A stretch of DNA of 64,000 bases from Salinisphaera sp. Q1T1-3 (GCF_003602005.1 NZ_QZWD01000002.1:304666-368665); one strand, 5' to 3'. Positions 35,903 to 45,096 are shown, counted from the stretch's first letter. Notes: generated by a model from the letters alone, not told the origin. Numbers and translations: made by a program.

Positions 35903-36331
35903 ATGCCGACGCATACCCGTATCCGCATGTTCAATACGCGCGAGACTTATCCGAACCAGACGCTGGACAACGATCTCTGCCAGGCCGTGCGAGCCGGCAA
36001 TACGGTCTACGTGCGGGGCCAGGTCGGTACCGACTTCGAAGGTCATCTGGTGGGCCTCGGGGATCCGCAGGCCCAGGCGGAGCAGGCGATGAAAAACGTG
36101 GCCCAGCTGCTCGACGAGGCCGGCTCGGCGCTATCGCATATCGTCAAGACCACGACTTACATCACCGATCCGCGCTATCGCGAGCCGGTCTATCGTGAAG
36201 TCGGCCGCTGGCTGCAGGGCGTCTACCCGATTTCCACTGGACTGGTGGTTGCCGGGCTCGCCCAGCCGGAATGGCTCATGGAGATCGACGTGATCGCGGT
36301 CATTCCCGACACGGAGGACGACGCCCAATGA
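35903..36331 (+). CDS. RidA (YjgF/YER057c/UK114) family protein
   Basis: The 142-residue protein has the RidA fold, with the usual VYVRGQVGTDFEG and KNVAQLLDEAGSALSHIVKTTTYI segments and EIDVIAVIP at the end. Canonical RidA uses a conserved Arg to hydrolyse enamines and imines; the usual IPYSQAI region is absent and the segment ends PEWLMEID, so it is likely a specialised Rid subgroup that hydrolyses an intermediate of its own operon. The start is 11 bases after the monooxygenase stop. Confidence 0.82.
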   Translation: MPTHTRIRMFNTRETYPNQTLDNDLCQAVRAGNTVYVRGQVGTDFEGHLVGLGDPQAQAEQAMKNVAQLLDEAGSALSHIVKTTTYITDPRYREPVYREVGRWLQGVYPISTGLVVAGLAQPEWLMEIDVIAVIPDTEDDAQ

Positions 36332-37005
36332 CTTTTTCCATCGCTGCCCGCTGCCCGCAAACCGGCCAGATCGGCACGGCCATCAGCTCGTCGAGTATCT
36401 GTGTCGCCAGTCGGTGTGCGTTTGTCGCGCCCGACCACGGCGCGGTTTTGACTCAGAACGTCACCAATCCCGTGCTTGGCCAGATCGGGCTCGCGCAGCT
36501 GCGCGCCGGCGCGCGTGCCGACGCCGTGCTTGCCGAGATGGTACGCCGCGAATCCTATCCGGAATGGCGACAGCTCGTCGTACTTGATGGCCGCGGGGCC
36601 AGCGCCGTTCACAGCGGCAGCGAGACGCTCGGCATACACGCAGGCGCTCAGGGCACGGATGTGGTCGCGGCCGGCAACATGCTGGCCGAAGATCAGGTTC
36701 CGCAGGCCATGGTCGATGCCTTTGCCGCCGCGCGCGGCGAACTCGCCGAGCGCCTGCTCGCGGCGATGGCTGCCGGGCTGGCGGCCGGCGGCGAGATGGG
36801 CCCGGTGCATTCGGCCGGCCTGCAGGTGACGACGGCGCAGGTGAGCTGGCCGGTCGTCGATTTGCGCGTGGACTGGCACGACGAGCCGATTGTCGCGCTT
36901 CACGATCTATGGGAGCGCTATCGACCACAGCGCGACGATTACGTCGGCCGTGCGAGTCGCCCGGATGTGGCCCCCGGTTACGGCGTGCCGGGCGACACAC
37001 GCTGA
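36328..37005 (+). CDS. DUF1028-family (Ntn-hydrolase-like) protein
   Basis: The 225-residue protein matches DUF1028 from its first residues: MTFSIAARCPQTGQIGTAIS, then AVLTQNVTNPVLGQIGL, and later AGNMLAEDQVPQAM. The family has an Ntn-hydrolase-like fold and a suspected amidase or peptidase role, but no established reaction. The ATG overlaps the RidA stop by 4 bases and its own TGA overlaps the next ATG, so translation is coupled along the operon. Confidence 0.8.
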   Translation: MTFSIAARCPQTGQIGTAISSSSICVASRCAFVAPDHGAVLTQNVTNPVLGQIGLAQLRAGARADAVLAEMVRRESYPEWRQLVVLDGRGASAVHSGSETLGIHAGAQGTDVVAAGNMLAEDQVPQAMVDAFAAARGELAERLLAAMAAGLAAGGEMGPVHSAGLQVTTAQVSWPVVDLRVDWHDEPIVALHDLWERYRPQRDDYVGRASRPDVAPGYGVPGDTR

Positions 37006-38264
37006 TGTCGGTGCCCGGCCAGGGGGCCGCTGCCTCGGACGATGCAGGCAGGCGGCGTCATCGCGAGGTCGTGAAACTGCTGGATCGGCTCGTCGCATTC
37101 GACACGACGAGCGCGCGGTCCAATCTTGCGTTGATCGTCTTCATCGAGGCCTATCTGGCCGAGCAGGGCGTGACGAGCCGGCGCGTGGCCAGCGACGACG
37201 GCACGAAAACCAATCTGTATGCCGTGATCGGCCCGTCAGTCGACGGCGGCGTCATGCTGTCGGGGCACACCGATGTGGTCTCGATCGACGGCCAGGACTG
37301 GCGATTCGCGCCGTTCGCACTGCACGATGACGGCGAGCGACTTTACGGCCGTGGCACCGCCGACATGAAGGGTTTCCTCGCCGCCGTGCTGGCCGCGGTG
37401 CCGGAGATGGTCGCCGCGGATCTGCGGGTGCCGATTCATCTGGCGTTTTCCTACGATGAAGAGGTCGGCTGTCTGGGCGTACGTCGCCTGATCGACATGA
37501 TGGCCGCGCAGGCGCATCGGCCCACGGCCTGCATCGTCGGCGAGCCGAGCGGCATGCAGGTGGCCACGGCCCACAAGGGCAAGCAGGCCATGCGGGTCCA
37601 CGTGCAGGGGCGGGCCTGTCATTCGGGCATGGCGCCCAGGGGCGTCAACGCGATCCATGCCGCGGCCCGGCTGATCGGCTGGGTTGCCGACACCGCTGCC
37701 GAACGGGCCGCACACGGCCCGTTCGATGCCCGCTTCGGTATCGCCCACACCACGCTGCAGGCCGGCTGCATCCGGGGCGGTGCTGCATTGAACATCGTCC
37801 CCGAGCACTGCACTTTCGATGTCGAGATCCGTCATGTCCCGGCCGACGATATCGATACACTCGTGGCCGCCTTCGAAACACAGGCGGCGGCACTGACGCA
37901 GACGATGCAGGCGAGCGACCCACAGGCCGGGATCCGTATCGAGCCGCTGGGCGCTTATCCGGGGCTTTCGATCGCCGACGACGATGCGCTGGTACGCTGC
38001 ATCACAGCCCTGCTGGAGGCGGCCACGATCACGCGCATCGATTACGGCACCGAAGCCGGTTTGTTCCAGCGCGATCTCGATCTGCCGAGTCTGGTCTGCG
38101 GGCCCGGCCACATGGCCCAGGGCCACCAGCCGGATGAATTCACGACCCACGCGCAGCTCATGCGGTGCAGTCGTTTTCTCGACCGGCTGATCGAGACCCT
38201 GTCGGCGGATCGCGAAACATCGGGCATGGCAGTCCGCGAACGCCTGGGCGAGAATCGCGACTGA
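37005..38264 (+). CDS. M20-family deacylase, ArgE (acetylornithine deacetylase)-like
   Basis: This 419-residue metallohydrolase has the M20 zinc motifs: His in SGHTDVVS, the bridging Asp in GRGTADMKG, the catalytic Glu pair in SYDEEVG, Glu in VGEPSG, and His in GHMAQGHQPDE. It is closest in form to acetylornithine deacetylase. Because it is coupled to RidA and DUF1028 and no arginine genes are near, it more likely removes an acyl or carbamoyl group from a catabolic intermediate. The ATG shares an A with the DUF1028 stop (TGATG). Confidence 0.83.
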   Translation: MSVPGQGAAASDDAGRRRHREVVKLLDRLVAFDTTSARSNLALIVFIEAYLAEQGVTSRRVASDDGTKTNLYAVIGPSVDGGVMLSGHTDVVSIDGQDWRFAPFALHDDGERLYGRGTADMKGFLAAVLAAVPEMVAADLRVPIHLAFSYDEEVGCLGVRRLIDMMAAQAHRPTACIVGEPSGMQVATAHKGKQAMRVHVQGRACHSGMAPRGVNAIHAAARLIGWVADTAAERAAHGPFDARFGIAHTTLQAGCIRGGAALNIVPEHCTFDVEIRHVPADDIDTLVAAFETQAAALTQTMQASDPQAGIRIEPLGAYPGLSIADDDALVRCITALLEAATITRIDYGTEAGLFQRDLDLPSLVCGPGHMAQGHQPDEFTTHAQLMRCSRFLDRLIETLSADRETSGMAVRERLGENRD

Positions 38265-38313
38265 CGACCGGCCACGACGGTATGCGGGCCGGCCACCCCA
38301 GGGCAGGCGAATC

Positions 38314-39219
38314 ATGCGTCAATTCACGCTCAAGCAACTGCGTTATTTCGTGCTCGCCGGACAGTTGTCCAGCGTTACCCAGGCCGCACGCAAGCTGCAC
38401 GTCTCGCAGCCGTCGATCTCGGCGGCGATCCAGCAATTGGAGGAGATGACACATCTGCAGCTGTTCGTGCGTCATCACGCCCAGGGCCTCACGCTTACGC
38501 CGGCCGGCAAACAGTTGATGACCCGCGCACGCGAGTTGCTGCGTGATGCCGAGGGGCTCGAGAAATTCGCGGCCTCGCTCGGCGACGAGATCGGTGGCGA
38601 GCTGCGACTGGTCGCGCTGCCCACATTCGCGCCGGTCCTCCTGCCGGACCTCATGCGGCGGTTCGCGGCCCGGCATCCGGCGGTGAGCCTGTATTGCGAC
38701 GAGATGATCCAGGGCGACATATTTACCGGGTTGGACGCCGGCGATTATGAACTGGCCTTCACCTATGATCTCAGTATTCCGGAGACGGTCGATTTCACGC
38801 CGCTGCGGGTGTTTCCGCCGTATGCGGTGGTTGCCGCCGATCATCCGTTGGCCGGTCGGGAGAGCGTCTCGCTGGCCGAGCTGGCCGACCTGCCCATGGT
38901 GCTGCTCGACTGGTCCCTGAGCCGCGAATATTTCCTGTCGATCTTCGCCCGCCACGGCTGGTCGCCGCGTGTGGCCCACCGCGTCAAGTCGATGGACATG
39001 CTACGCGGCCTGGTGGCCAGCGGTCTCGGCTTCTCGCTGTTCAATACGCCGCTGGCGGCATTCGGGGCCACGACCGGGCTCAACGCACTCCGAATCGAAG
39101 AAGATGCCGCTGCACTATCAATGGGCATCGCCCGGCCGCGCGGGGTTCGGCTGGCCCCGGCGGCCGAAGCCATGCAGGGCCTCGCCGAGCAGGCGATGAA
39201 TGAACGTATCGACGTCTGA
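38314..39219 (+). CDS. LysR-family transcriptional regulator
   Basis: The 301-residue regulator has an N-terminal winged helix (LRYFVLAGQLSSVTQAARKL) and a type-2 periplasmic-like effector domain. It follows the deacylase by 49 bases in the same direction, so it is probably part of the operon. LysR regulators usually act on adjacent catabolic genes, here the monooxygenase operon and/or the symporter downstream. Its ligand is likely a pathway intermediate. Confidence 0.85.
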   Translation: MRQFTLKQLRYFVLAGQLSSVTQAARKLHVSQPSISAAIQQLEEMTHLQLFVRHHAQGLTLTPAGKQLMTRARELLRDAEGLEKFAASLGDEIGGELRLVALPTFAPVLLPDLMRRFAARHPAVSLYCDEMIQGDIFTGLDAGDYELAFTYDLSIPETVDFTPLRVFPPYAVVAADHPLAGRESVSLAELADLPMVLLDWSLSREYFLSIFARHGWSPRVAHRVKSMDMLRGLVASGLGFSLFNTPLAAFGATTGLNALRIEEDAAALSMGIARPRGVRLAPAAEAMQGLAEQAMNERIDV

Positions 39220-39619
39220 ACCGCCGCCGGCCAATGGATGGCCAGTGGATGCGGTTCGCTCGGGCAGGCTACCGACAATCTGTCTCCTTGAGATTCGGCG
39301 CCCGATATCTGGGCTTTGTCCCAGTGCATAAGAAAACCTGAGGAAAGGCTTCGCATTATTATATTTTAGGCCCCTCAGGCCGCGCGCTACTGTGAATTCA
39401 ACGTCGTGATCGGCATCGATTTCTGCAATGCGATGCCGGTCGACAGACGTGGGCACCACGCGCGGCGCCCGGCCGCCGATTCGATCCGCTCGGATGGCGG
39501 CGGCCGTTTCAGCCCGACGCGGCGATCTCTGGATCGCCGACGCGTGGATTTCGACGAGACGCACGGTTCCCGCGATCTGCCGGACGTGGCGAGCCGAGGC
39601 AACAGACAGGGGGCATCTC
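39220..39619. other. Intergenic promoter region of symporter
   Basis: No gene is seen in this 400-base gap. CATTATTATATTTTAGG near 39353 is A+T-rich and probably part of the promoter. A short GGCCCCTCAGGCC palindromic patch follows at 39370-39382. Confidence 0.45.
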
Positions 39620-39712
39620 ATGGAATCCTGGACTTTCATCGCATTCGGTATCAGCTCGGCCACTACGCTCGCGCTGGCCGTGCTGGCGCTCGTGTTCTCG
39701 CCGCGTCGCTGA
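39620..39712 (+). CDS. 30-residue single-TM microprotein
   Basis: A 30-codon frame encodes MESWTFIAFGISSATTLAL followed by more hydrophobic residues and a basic SPRR end. It is one membrane segment with an inside-positive C terminus. AGGGGG lies 6-8 bases before the ATG. It lies 38 bases upstream of a sodium:solute symporter on the same strand. Very small hydrophobic proteins are encoded before several SSS-type symporters and are proposed accessory subunits. I infer the same here. Confidence 0.6.
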   Translation: MESWTFIAFGISSATTLALAVLALVFSPRR

Positions 39713-39750
39713 ACACGACCGCCAACACGCCAACGCAAAGGAGGGCAATC

Positions 39751-41196
39751 ATGCTGAACTGGATACTACTCGGCCTGTCGGCGACGGTGCTGATCGGATT
39801 ATCGCTGTACTCGATGCGGGCGGCCGGCGATAAGGATGAAGCCGGGTTTCTGGTCGCGAACAACGCGCTCGGCCCGTTCGTGGCTGCCGGCACGCTGATC
39901 GCGACCGGCTATAGCGGCTTCGTCTTCATCGGCTCGCCCGGCGTGGCCTATGAATACGGGTCCCTCGAATTGTTTTCCAATTCGTTCTATACGCCGGCGT
40001 TTCTGGTCGCGACCCTGTTTTTCGCAAACTATCTGCGACGCAAGGCGGCCACGTTGGGCAGTCGGACAGTGCCGGAATATATCGCCCAGTCGCATGCCGG
40101 TGGGGTTGCCGGGCGTTGGCTTCAGGGCATCGTGGCGCTGATCATCCTGCTGTTGCTCGGTGTGTTTCTCGTCTCGCAGATCAAGGCGATCGGCCTGCTG
40201 GTTTCCGGCTGGCTCAACGTCACGCCGACCACGGGGGCGTTCGTCATCACGCTGCTGGTCATTGCCTACACCATGTTCGGCGGCCTGCGGGCCGTCGCCT
40301 GGACGGATGCGGCGATGGTGATCGGCATGGTGTTCGGGTCCTGCGTGATCGGCTATGTCGTGTTCGTGCAGATCGGCGCCACGGATCTCATCGCACGGCT
40401 GAATACGATCGACCCGAAACTCGCCAACCCGACGACCGGGGCACCGTACGGTCAGAGCCCAGCGTCCGCGTTTCTGTTGTTGCCCTATGCGTTTCTCTGG
40501 GCGACGGCACTCCCGTTCATGTCAGTACGATTCCTGGCGATTCGTCGCGACGTGCGCATGGCGCATGTCGGGATCTGGGTCGCAGTGCTCGGTGTGCTGC
40601 TCAACTTCACGCCACTGGCCGGCCTGTATGCCCGTGCCTTCTATCCGAGCCTCGGTGACCCCGACCTGGCGATGCCGACGTTTCTCGAACACGCCGTTGG
40701 CCCGCTGATGTCGAGCGTGATCACGCTGTTCATTCTGTTCGCGATGAAGTCGACGGCCAACTCGCTCATGCACACGGTCTCGACCGCGTTGTCCTACGAT
40801 CTGCGTGCGGCGCTGGGCCGGCGGTCCGGTTTCACGACCACGATGACGTTCAACCGCATGATGGTGCTTGCCGTCGGCATGGCGGCTTTCATCGGCATGG
40901 CTTACATGCCGCCGGTCATGGTGCTCTGGCTGGGGGTGCTCGGTAACGGCACGCTCATGGCCGCGTTGTTCGGTGTCACCCTGTGTGCCACATTCTGGCA
41001 AGGCAACAGTGCCGGCGCGTTCGCCTCCATTGCAGCCGGGTTCGGCGTCAGCGCTTATCTGCTGCTCGGTACTGATCTGGGGTGGGTGCAGGGCCCGCTC
41101 TACGGCTGTCTCGCATCCGCGATCGGTTACGTCGGCGTCAGTCTGCTGAGCGCTCGCATGGCCGATACAACGCCGACCCGGACTTCAGCCTACTAG
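39751..41196 (+). CDS. Sodium:solute symporter (SSS family)
   Basis: The 481-residue, about 13-TM protein has SSS-family features: NNALGPFVAAGTLIATGYSG early and IAYTMFGGLRAVAWTD in the middle of the protein. It would import an organic solute with Na+, perhaps the substrate of the adjacent monooxygenase-RidA-deacylase operon. ATG 39751 has a strong AAAGGAGGG ribosome site. The frame is open back to 39406, but upstream sequence encodes the microprotein in another frame. Confidence 0.85.
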   Translation: MLNWILLGLSATVLIGLSLYSMRAAGDKDEAGFLVANNALGPFVAAGTLIATGYSGFVFIGSPGVAYEYGSLELFSNSFYTPAFLVATLFFANYLRRKAATLGSRTVPEYIAQSHAGGVAGRWLQGIVALIILLLLGVFLVSQIKAIGLLVSGWLNVTPTTGAFVITLLVIAYTMFGGLRAVAWTDAAMVIGMVFGSCVIGYVVFVQIGATDLIARLNTIDPKLANPTTGAPYGQSPASAFLLLPYAFLWATALPFMSVRFLAIRRDVRMAHVGIWVAVLGVLLNFTPLAGLYARAFYPSLGDPDLAMPTFLEHAVGPLMSSVITLFILFAMKSTANSLMHTVSTALSYDLRAALGRRSGFTTTMTFNRMMVLAVGMAAFIGMAYMPPVMVLWLGVLGNGTLMAALFGVTLCATFWQGNSAGAFASIAAGFGVSAYLLLGTDLGWVQGPLYGCLASAIGYVGVSLLSARMADTTPTRTSAY

Positions 41197-41501
41197 CACG
41201 TGCCGCGTGCGCCGCGCGGCCGGTTTTGGGGCGGCTACGCGGTCACGTACGAAGTGTTGACAGGCCCTGATCGGCAGCTGCGACGTCAATCGGGCAGGGC
41301 GTCAGCGATGATTCGCAGCCCATGTCGGCCGGCTGCCCGACATGTCGTGTTGTGGGGCGGCACGGGTCGGCGCCCGTGGTATCTCATCGACGGCCGCATT
41401 CATTGTGTATTCGACTGATTGGTCAAAATCGGATGTCGGCCTAATTCAGTTTGCCTTGCGTAAGCTCCGCATCGTAAAAAATACACCACGGAGCGCACGT
41501 C
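41197..41501. other. Intergenic region with repeat fragment
   Basis: No gene is seen. Bases 41221-41268 hold a fragment related to the right side of repeat A (listed separately). AT-rich sequence at 41415-41480 is the likely promoter of the following gene. Confidence 0.5.
41221..41268 (-). repeat. Fragment related to repeat A ends
   Basis: Read on the minus strand, AGGGCCTGT is joined directly to CAACACTTCGTACGTGACC and a GCCGCCCCAAAAC tail. This matches the left-end start and the right-end plus flank (to about 29103) of repeat A copy 2 with the body missing. It may be a deleted copy or the end of the parental element. Confidence 0.5.
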
Positions 41502-42797
41502 TTGTCTGTTTTACGGTTCTGTCTGCTGGCTCTCGGGCTGGCGATCATCGCGAAGCTGACGATATCGGCTGCACCCATGGTGTTGAGCGCGTTCGCCGCC
41601 GAGCCCGACATCGAGTCTCTGTCGGAAGTGCCTGAAGGCAAGCGCCACCCGCGGTGCCTGCCGCCGCGGGAACAGGAAAAGCGCGGCGGTTTTTGTCGAA
41701 ATCTGCAGGATGTGCCGCCGCAATCGCCCGATCGTCGACAGATCGAACGGCTGGATATGCAGCTTGGTGACAGCAAGCACGACGTCACGGCCTCCGGATT
41801 TTCCAATACGACGGGCTTTTTCCGTGATATCGCAGTACAACCGGACGGAAATCTGGTGGTCGTCGGCGGTCGTGGGCTGAAGCTGGCCCGCAGCGATGCC
41901 GCGGCACGTCACTGGACACTGGATTCGTATTCTGGTTTTGCCGATGGTGTGCTCGGACTGGCGATGCGTCCCGACGGACATGGCTATGCCGTAGGCCAGA
42001 GGGGCGGCATCATTTTCGAGACACGCAACGCCGGCCGTGACTGGGAGCCGTTCAACCGCGTCATAACCGACACGCACGACTTTGCGGCGCTGAAAGAGCT
42101 GAACGTGTCGATGGGGCTGATGGATGTCGCTTTTGCCGATGACGATACGGTGGTCGCGGTCGGTTACGAAAGCATGCTGCGCACCACGGACGACGGCCAG
42201 AACTGGCATCGTGTCGCGTTGCCGGGGCCGATGGACGACGTCAATCTACAGGAAGTCACTTTTCCCGGACCACGGCGAGGCTGGACCGTGGGTAGCGGCG
42301 GCACCGTATTGCGCACCGACGACGCGGGCGCCCACTGGCAGGCCGTCGATATCGGCGCCGAGGATACGTTTTTGACGACCGTGACGTTTGTCGATGATAC
42401 GCATGGCTGCATCGGCGGCGGTCTGAGCGTGTGGTGTACGCGCGATGGCGGTGACACCTGGCAGCGCACAGAGCTTGCCCAGCCGCGGCCCACCATGTGG
42501 GAGCCGGAGGTAGGCGTGTTTCGCATGCGGTTTGCCGACGCCCATCAGGGCTGGCTGATCACGTTGGATGGGCTGGTCTATCACAGTGAGGACGGCGGCA
42601 AGAGCTGGAACCTGTGGCTGGATCTGACACGCCCCGGTCGCGAAGACACCGGCGGTGTCAAACTCAACGGTCTCGCGATCGGCAACGGCCGGGTCTGGGT
42701 CGTCGGGTCAGGTACGCTCAAGCCCGGGCCGGACGCCGATCCGCGTTGGGATACGAAACGTTCGCCGCTCATGTTGTCCTGGCCGCTGGATTCCTGA
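41502..42797 (+). CDS. YCF48-like beta-propeller protein with Asp-box repeats
   Basis: The 431-residue protein has a signal peptide, a Cys-containing linker, and a propeller with repeated Asp-box motifs: TTDDGQNW, TDDAGAHW, RDGGDTW and SEDGGKSW. It resembles the YCF48/BNR family, which in chemoheterotrophs often sits with RND exporters and DUF1329/DUF1302 outer-membrane genes; none of those is here. The start is TTG at 41502 with GGAG 8-11 bases upstream. It is probably periplasmic and may act as an assembly factor. Confidence 0.75.
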   Translation: MSVLRFCLLALGLAIIAKLTISAAPMVLSAFAAEPDIESLSEVPEGKRHPRCLPPREQEKRGGFCRNLQDVPPQSPDRRQIERLDMQLGDSKHDVTASGFSNTTGFFRDIAVQPDGNLVVVGGRGLKLARSDAAARHWTLDSYSGFADGVLGLAMRPDGHGYAVGQRGGIIFETRNAGRDWEPFNRVITDTHDFAALKELNVSMGLMDVAFADDDTVVAVGYESMLRTTDDGQNWHRVALPGPMDDVNLQEVTFPGPRRGWTVGSGGTVLRTDDAGAHWQAVDIGAEDTFLTTVTFVDDTHGCIGGGLSVWCTRDGGDTWQRTELAQPRPTMWEPEVGVFRMRFADAHQGWLITLDGLVYHSEDGGKSWNLWLDLTRPGREDTGGVKLNGLAIGNGRVWVVGSGTLKPGPDADPRWDTKRSPLMLSWPLDS

Positions 42798-43096
42798 ATG
42801 CTCGGCCCGAAATGGCTGGATCGGAAGACGCCGACCCGGTCGGCGCTGGCCATGAACCAACGGTTCAGACGCGTCGGCGGGTCCAACAGCCGGAAGCGAG
42901 GGCAGATCGTCTGGCCATCGCTCGTCATCCCGTCGAGCGGTGACAGCGTCCCGATGGGTCCATCCATAAACAATTGGCGACGGGCGCTCTGGGGTCTCAC
43001 GAGTTGGGGTGTGACGGACCACAATGGGCGACGTGTGCCTTGCAGGACATGAGGGGCGCCGCCACGGTGGCACGCGCACGAAACATCGACTGGGTT

Positions 43097-43859
43097 CTAC
43101 GGCCAACGCGCCACCCCGGCGCGGTCGTCCGCCTGCTCGATTGCCGGAATCGGTTGATACGCCGTCAACGGTAGACATTCGAAATCGTCGATGACGAGCC
43201 TCCGCCGGATCGAGGCAAGGGTGGGATCATCGATGGCCGCCCGCAGGTCAGCCCGCCGACGTGCCCGTTCTGCCTCAGCGATATCGCCGCGCGTGACGTC
43301 GGTCAGAGCCGGTGCGTCGGCGAGAATATCGACATCCGCGTGCCGGCGAAAGCCAGGCGCGTGTGGGCCGTATTCACGTCCACCCGCCCTTTGGCGATGG
43401 CTTCGATATTGCCCTATGCACGCCGTTGACTGCCACGGTACGAAACAGTGGGCGGGAGATGGCCGCCATGGCGGTCATGTACCGCAAGACGTGGCTGCCC
43501 GAGTGTGAATCCGGTCATGGATCACCGTGAGCCCGTCGGCCAGGTCGGCCTGATGTGTGGCCGGGTTATCGGCGGCCACCATCACCGCGCTGGCGTCATG
43601 TGTTCCGTTGTAGCCGGGGGCGACGTCACGCGGGGGCGGGACCAATTCGGGCGCCTCGGAAGCGCGCGCATGCGTCAACGGATAGGGCCAGGCAGCCGAT
43701 CGGGGCAGGCCGGATTGCCGGTAGATCCACGCCCCGGGTGAGGTTGGCCAGGAAATGGGCCAGGCCGGCCGCGCCCGAATGCCTCGCCAGGCCTTGGCAC
43801 CACGCGTCGGTGAGGGCGGCGATCGGCGGGAGAGCGTACATCGACGGGCGCGCAATCAT
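43097..43859 (-). pseudogene. Decayed PhnD-type phosphate/phosphonate ABC binding protein
   Basis: Three reading frames in turn carry recognisable parts of a COG3221 (PhnD-like) binding protein. The first, from ATG 43859, has MIARPSMYALPPIAALTDAW. The second has ASAVMVAADNPATHQADLADG. The last has AKGRVDVNTAHTRL-like text and then RADLRAAIDDPTLASIRRRL to VIDDFECLPLTAY, ending at TAG 43097. Order and spacing match the family, but at least two frameshifts and an in-frame stop break it. No transporter partners are near. The identification is from remembered family pattern. Confidence 0.6.
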
Positions 43860-44357
43860 CTGGCGGCGACCTCGATGATTTCAGTGTGACGCCAGGCCGC
43901 AAATCGCGCCCGGCCACTTTGCGACAAGACAATCGCGACGATCGTTTGGCCGGCGATACCGAAATCATCCGGTGCTCTCTGCTATCGCCCAAGGCGCCGG
44001 CTTTTCACCCCGGGAATCCCGACGCCGCACTCCCGAGGCACACCAACCCGAAGCGTAGCGCGCGCCGCGCTTTGAGCCATCTTCGCCCAGCGTGTGAAAC
44101 GCACGCTACGGCCTGAGCCGTAGCGTCGAACGTGTCGCCAAGAGACCCGCGGAATGCCCTTGCCGTGGCTCCAAGACGAGACGCCAGTGGCCGGTAGCGG
44201 CGACGCGGGGTCGATCGGAGACGTCTTGTTCATCGCCTGTCAGCAAATTTCGGTTTATTGTCGGCGGGTCTCTCATTGAAACGACACGGCGAATTGATCG
44301 GTTGATCCCGGCCCGGGATCAGCCGCATTGCAACCGTACAAAAAGGATGGCAAGACT
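43860..44357. other. Intergenic region with REP-like palindromes
   Basis: There is no gene in these ~500 bases. Clustered hairpins at 44053-44126 are listed separately. The promoter of the following stress gene probably lies at 44230-44340, where the sequence is less GC-rich. Confidence 0.5.
44053..44126. repeat. REP-like cluster of palindromes
   Basis: ACGCTACGGC and GCCGTAGCGT form a perfect 10-bp stem with a CTGA loop (44103-44126). Just upstream GCGTG/CACGC and AAGCG/CGCTT stems occur. The text around AGCGCGCGCCGCGC is similar to the middle of repeat B, so this may be an old relative. Confidence 0.45.
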
Positions 44358-44849
44358 ATGTCCAGCCCGGAACACAAGCAGAAAATCTGGAATCTGATCA
44401 AGGACATCAAGGTCGGCATGCTCGTCACGCAGGACGGCAACGTGCCGCGTGCTCGCCCGATGCACCTGGTTCAGGACGAATACGACGGCACGATCTGGTT
44501 CTACACCCGTCGTAGCGCCGAAAAAGTACTTGAAGCACAGCAGGGCGACAGCGAAGTCTGTCTCACGTTCTCCGACCAGGATGAAGGCGTTTATGTCTCC
44601 ATGTCGGGCAAGGTGCGTATCACCGACGACCAGGACGTGATCGACCGCTACTGGAACTCGGGAATTGCGGCCTGGCTGCCCGAAGGCAAGGATGACCCGG
44701 ACGTGGTCATGCTGGAAATCGATATCGAGATGGGCGAGCACTGGGCGGCTACCGAAAGCAAGGTATTCCAGCTCTACGAATTCGCCAAGGCCAATATCAA
44801 GAGCAACGAAACGCCGGATATCGGCGAGAACGAGAAATTCGGCGGCTGA
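44358..44849 (+). CDS. Pyridoxamine 5'-phosphate oxidase-fold general stress protein
   Basis: The 163-residue protein belongs to the short FMN-binding split-barrel (PNPOx-like) general stress proteins: IKVGMLVTQDGNVPRARPMH at the start and IWFYTRRSAEKVLE in the middle. It lacks the C-terminal dimer region of true PdxH, so it is a flavin or haem binding stress protein. ATG 44358 follows AAAGGATGG; an upstream in-frame start at 44328 is less likely. A strong terminator lies 29 bases after the stop. Confidence 0.85.
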   Translation: MSSPEHKQKIWNLIKDIKVGMLVTQDGNVPRARPMHLVQDEYDGTIWFYTRRSAEKVLEAQQGDSEVCLTFSDQDEGVYVSMSGKVRITDDQDVIDRYWNSGIAAWLPEGKDDPDVVMLEIDIEMGEHWAATESKVFQLYEFAKANIKSNETPDIGENEKFGG

Positions 44850-44877
44850 TTCGGAAAGCGGCATGCGTTAGTCGTGC

Positions 44878-44906
44878 AACGCCCGGTTCGCCGGGCGTTT
44901 TTCGTT
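44878..44906 (+). terminator. Intrinsic terminator after stress gene
   Basis: AACGCCCGG and CCGGGCGTT form a 9-bp stem with a UUCG tetraloop, followed by TTTCGTT on the plus strand. Confidence 0.9.
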
Positions 44907-45096
44907 GCCCGTTATGGGAAACGCGTGGGGTACGCACGATGCTGTCGGGCGCTGTCCATTGCAGCGACCGGGTTCTGCAAGCGTTTGCCAGACGTTATCG
45001 TATCCACAACAGGCCGGCTTCGATGAGCGGTTCGGCGTTTGGCCGAGTGCAGTGGCCCACCGTTCGGGGCAGTCCGGAATTCGCCGTGCTCCACCC

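Noticed and set aside
42798..43052. Plus-strand 84-residue frame directly after the YCF48-like gene
   Set aside because: It begins right after the stop, but has no ribosome site, no hydrophobic pattern and no recognisable motif; kept as non-coding.
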